Of a stretch of 64,000 nt of DNA, positions 63,913-64,000 are shown one piece after another. The stretch lies in NCBI GenBank assembly GCA_036169595.1, contig CM069768.1, forward strand, positions 3,962,001-4,026,000. Direction: 5' to 3'. Made by a program: the position numbers and the translations under genes. Below the pieces are notes generated by a model, which was not told where the DNA came from, made no database searches, and saw nothing but the letters and a program-made list of their open reading frames with translations. The stretch's first letter is position 1. Every line of letters begins with the position of its first letter. This DNA comes from Dictyostelium firmibasis. Its lineage: Eukaryota; Evosea; Eumycetozoa; Dictyosteliales; Dictyosteliaceae.

Positions 63913-64000
63913 TATTATTAATATTATTTATTTTGATAATAATAATAATATAAAAAAAAAAAAACTTTAAAAAAGAGTTTTTTTAAAAAAAAAAATAAAA

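Overview
The window is nuclear DNA of a social amoeba, almost certainly Dictyostelium discoideum or a very close relative. Intergenic DNA is extremely A+T-rich with long poly(A)/poly(T) runs. Introns are short and A+T-rich, mostly opening GTAAGT or GTATGT. Coding regions carry long (AAT)n and (CAA)n tracts read as poly-Asn and poly-Gln. Several gene families are dictyostelid: hspG-type small heat shock proteins, FNIP repeats, and EGF/IPT surface proteins. Exon models below were built by hand from splice signals and frame continuity. All multi-exon totals were checked to be multiples of three.

Layout. 0-9 kb: first exon of a CRT-like transporter (cut by the left edge), histone H4, a small heat shock protein, a large GPI-type IPT/EGF surface protein and a Rab11-type GTPase. 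9-15 kb: a secreted or membrane protein, a decayed gene, and a long A+T-rich stretch with a palindromic E2F-type site. 15-31 kb: Wee1-type kinase, V-ATPase subunit B (vatB), an Asn/Gln-rich protein, chaperonin CCT zeta (cct6), the Rab6-GEF subunit RGP1 and a tRNA dihydrouridine synthase. 31.5-33 kb: a tRNA-Arg(ACG) gene inside a nest of tRNA-like repeats. 33-47 kb: an ankyrin protein, a type-B carboxylesterase and two tandem EGF/IPT membrane paralogues, with relics of a third copy, an FNIP gene and an unidentified gene. 47-64 kb: a small unknown gene, an acidic-tailed protein lacking an obvious start, purH, commd4, a secreted protein, a LisH/WD40 protein, a TOM1/GPR137-like membrane protein, a GOLGA7/Erf4-like protein, an EGF/multi-TM protein, an unknown protein and a thioredoxin-like protein missed by simple ORF calling.

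The genes do not form an operon or pathway. Most are housekeeping genes (chromatin, proton pump, chaperonin, purine synthesis, tRNA modification, vesicle traffic) interleaved with lineage-specific surface proteins. Several neighbours are divergent and share short promoters (H4/hsp, commd4/secreted protein, GPR137-like/GOLGA7-like).

The most unusual signal is at 32.1-32.9 kb. Four copies of a ~90 bp unit carry RNA polymerase III A-box and B-box-like motifs and a short hairpin. Two copies are inverted relative to the other two, and they flank an intact tRNA gene. They could be a tRNA-derived SINE-like family or relics of a rearranged tRNA cluster.
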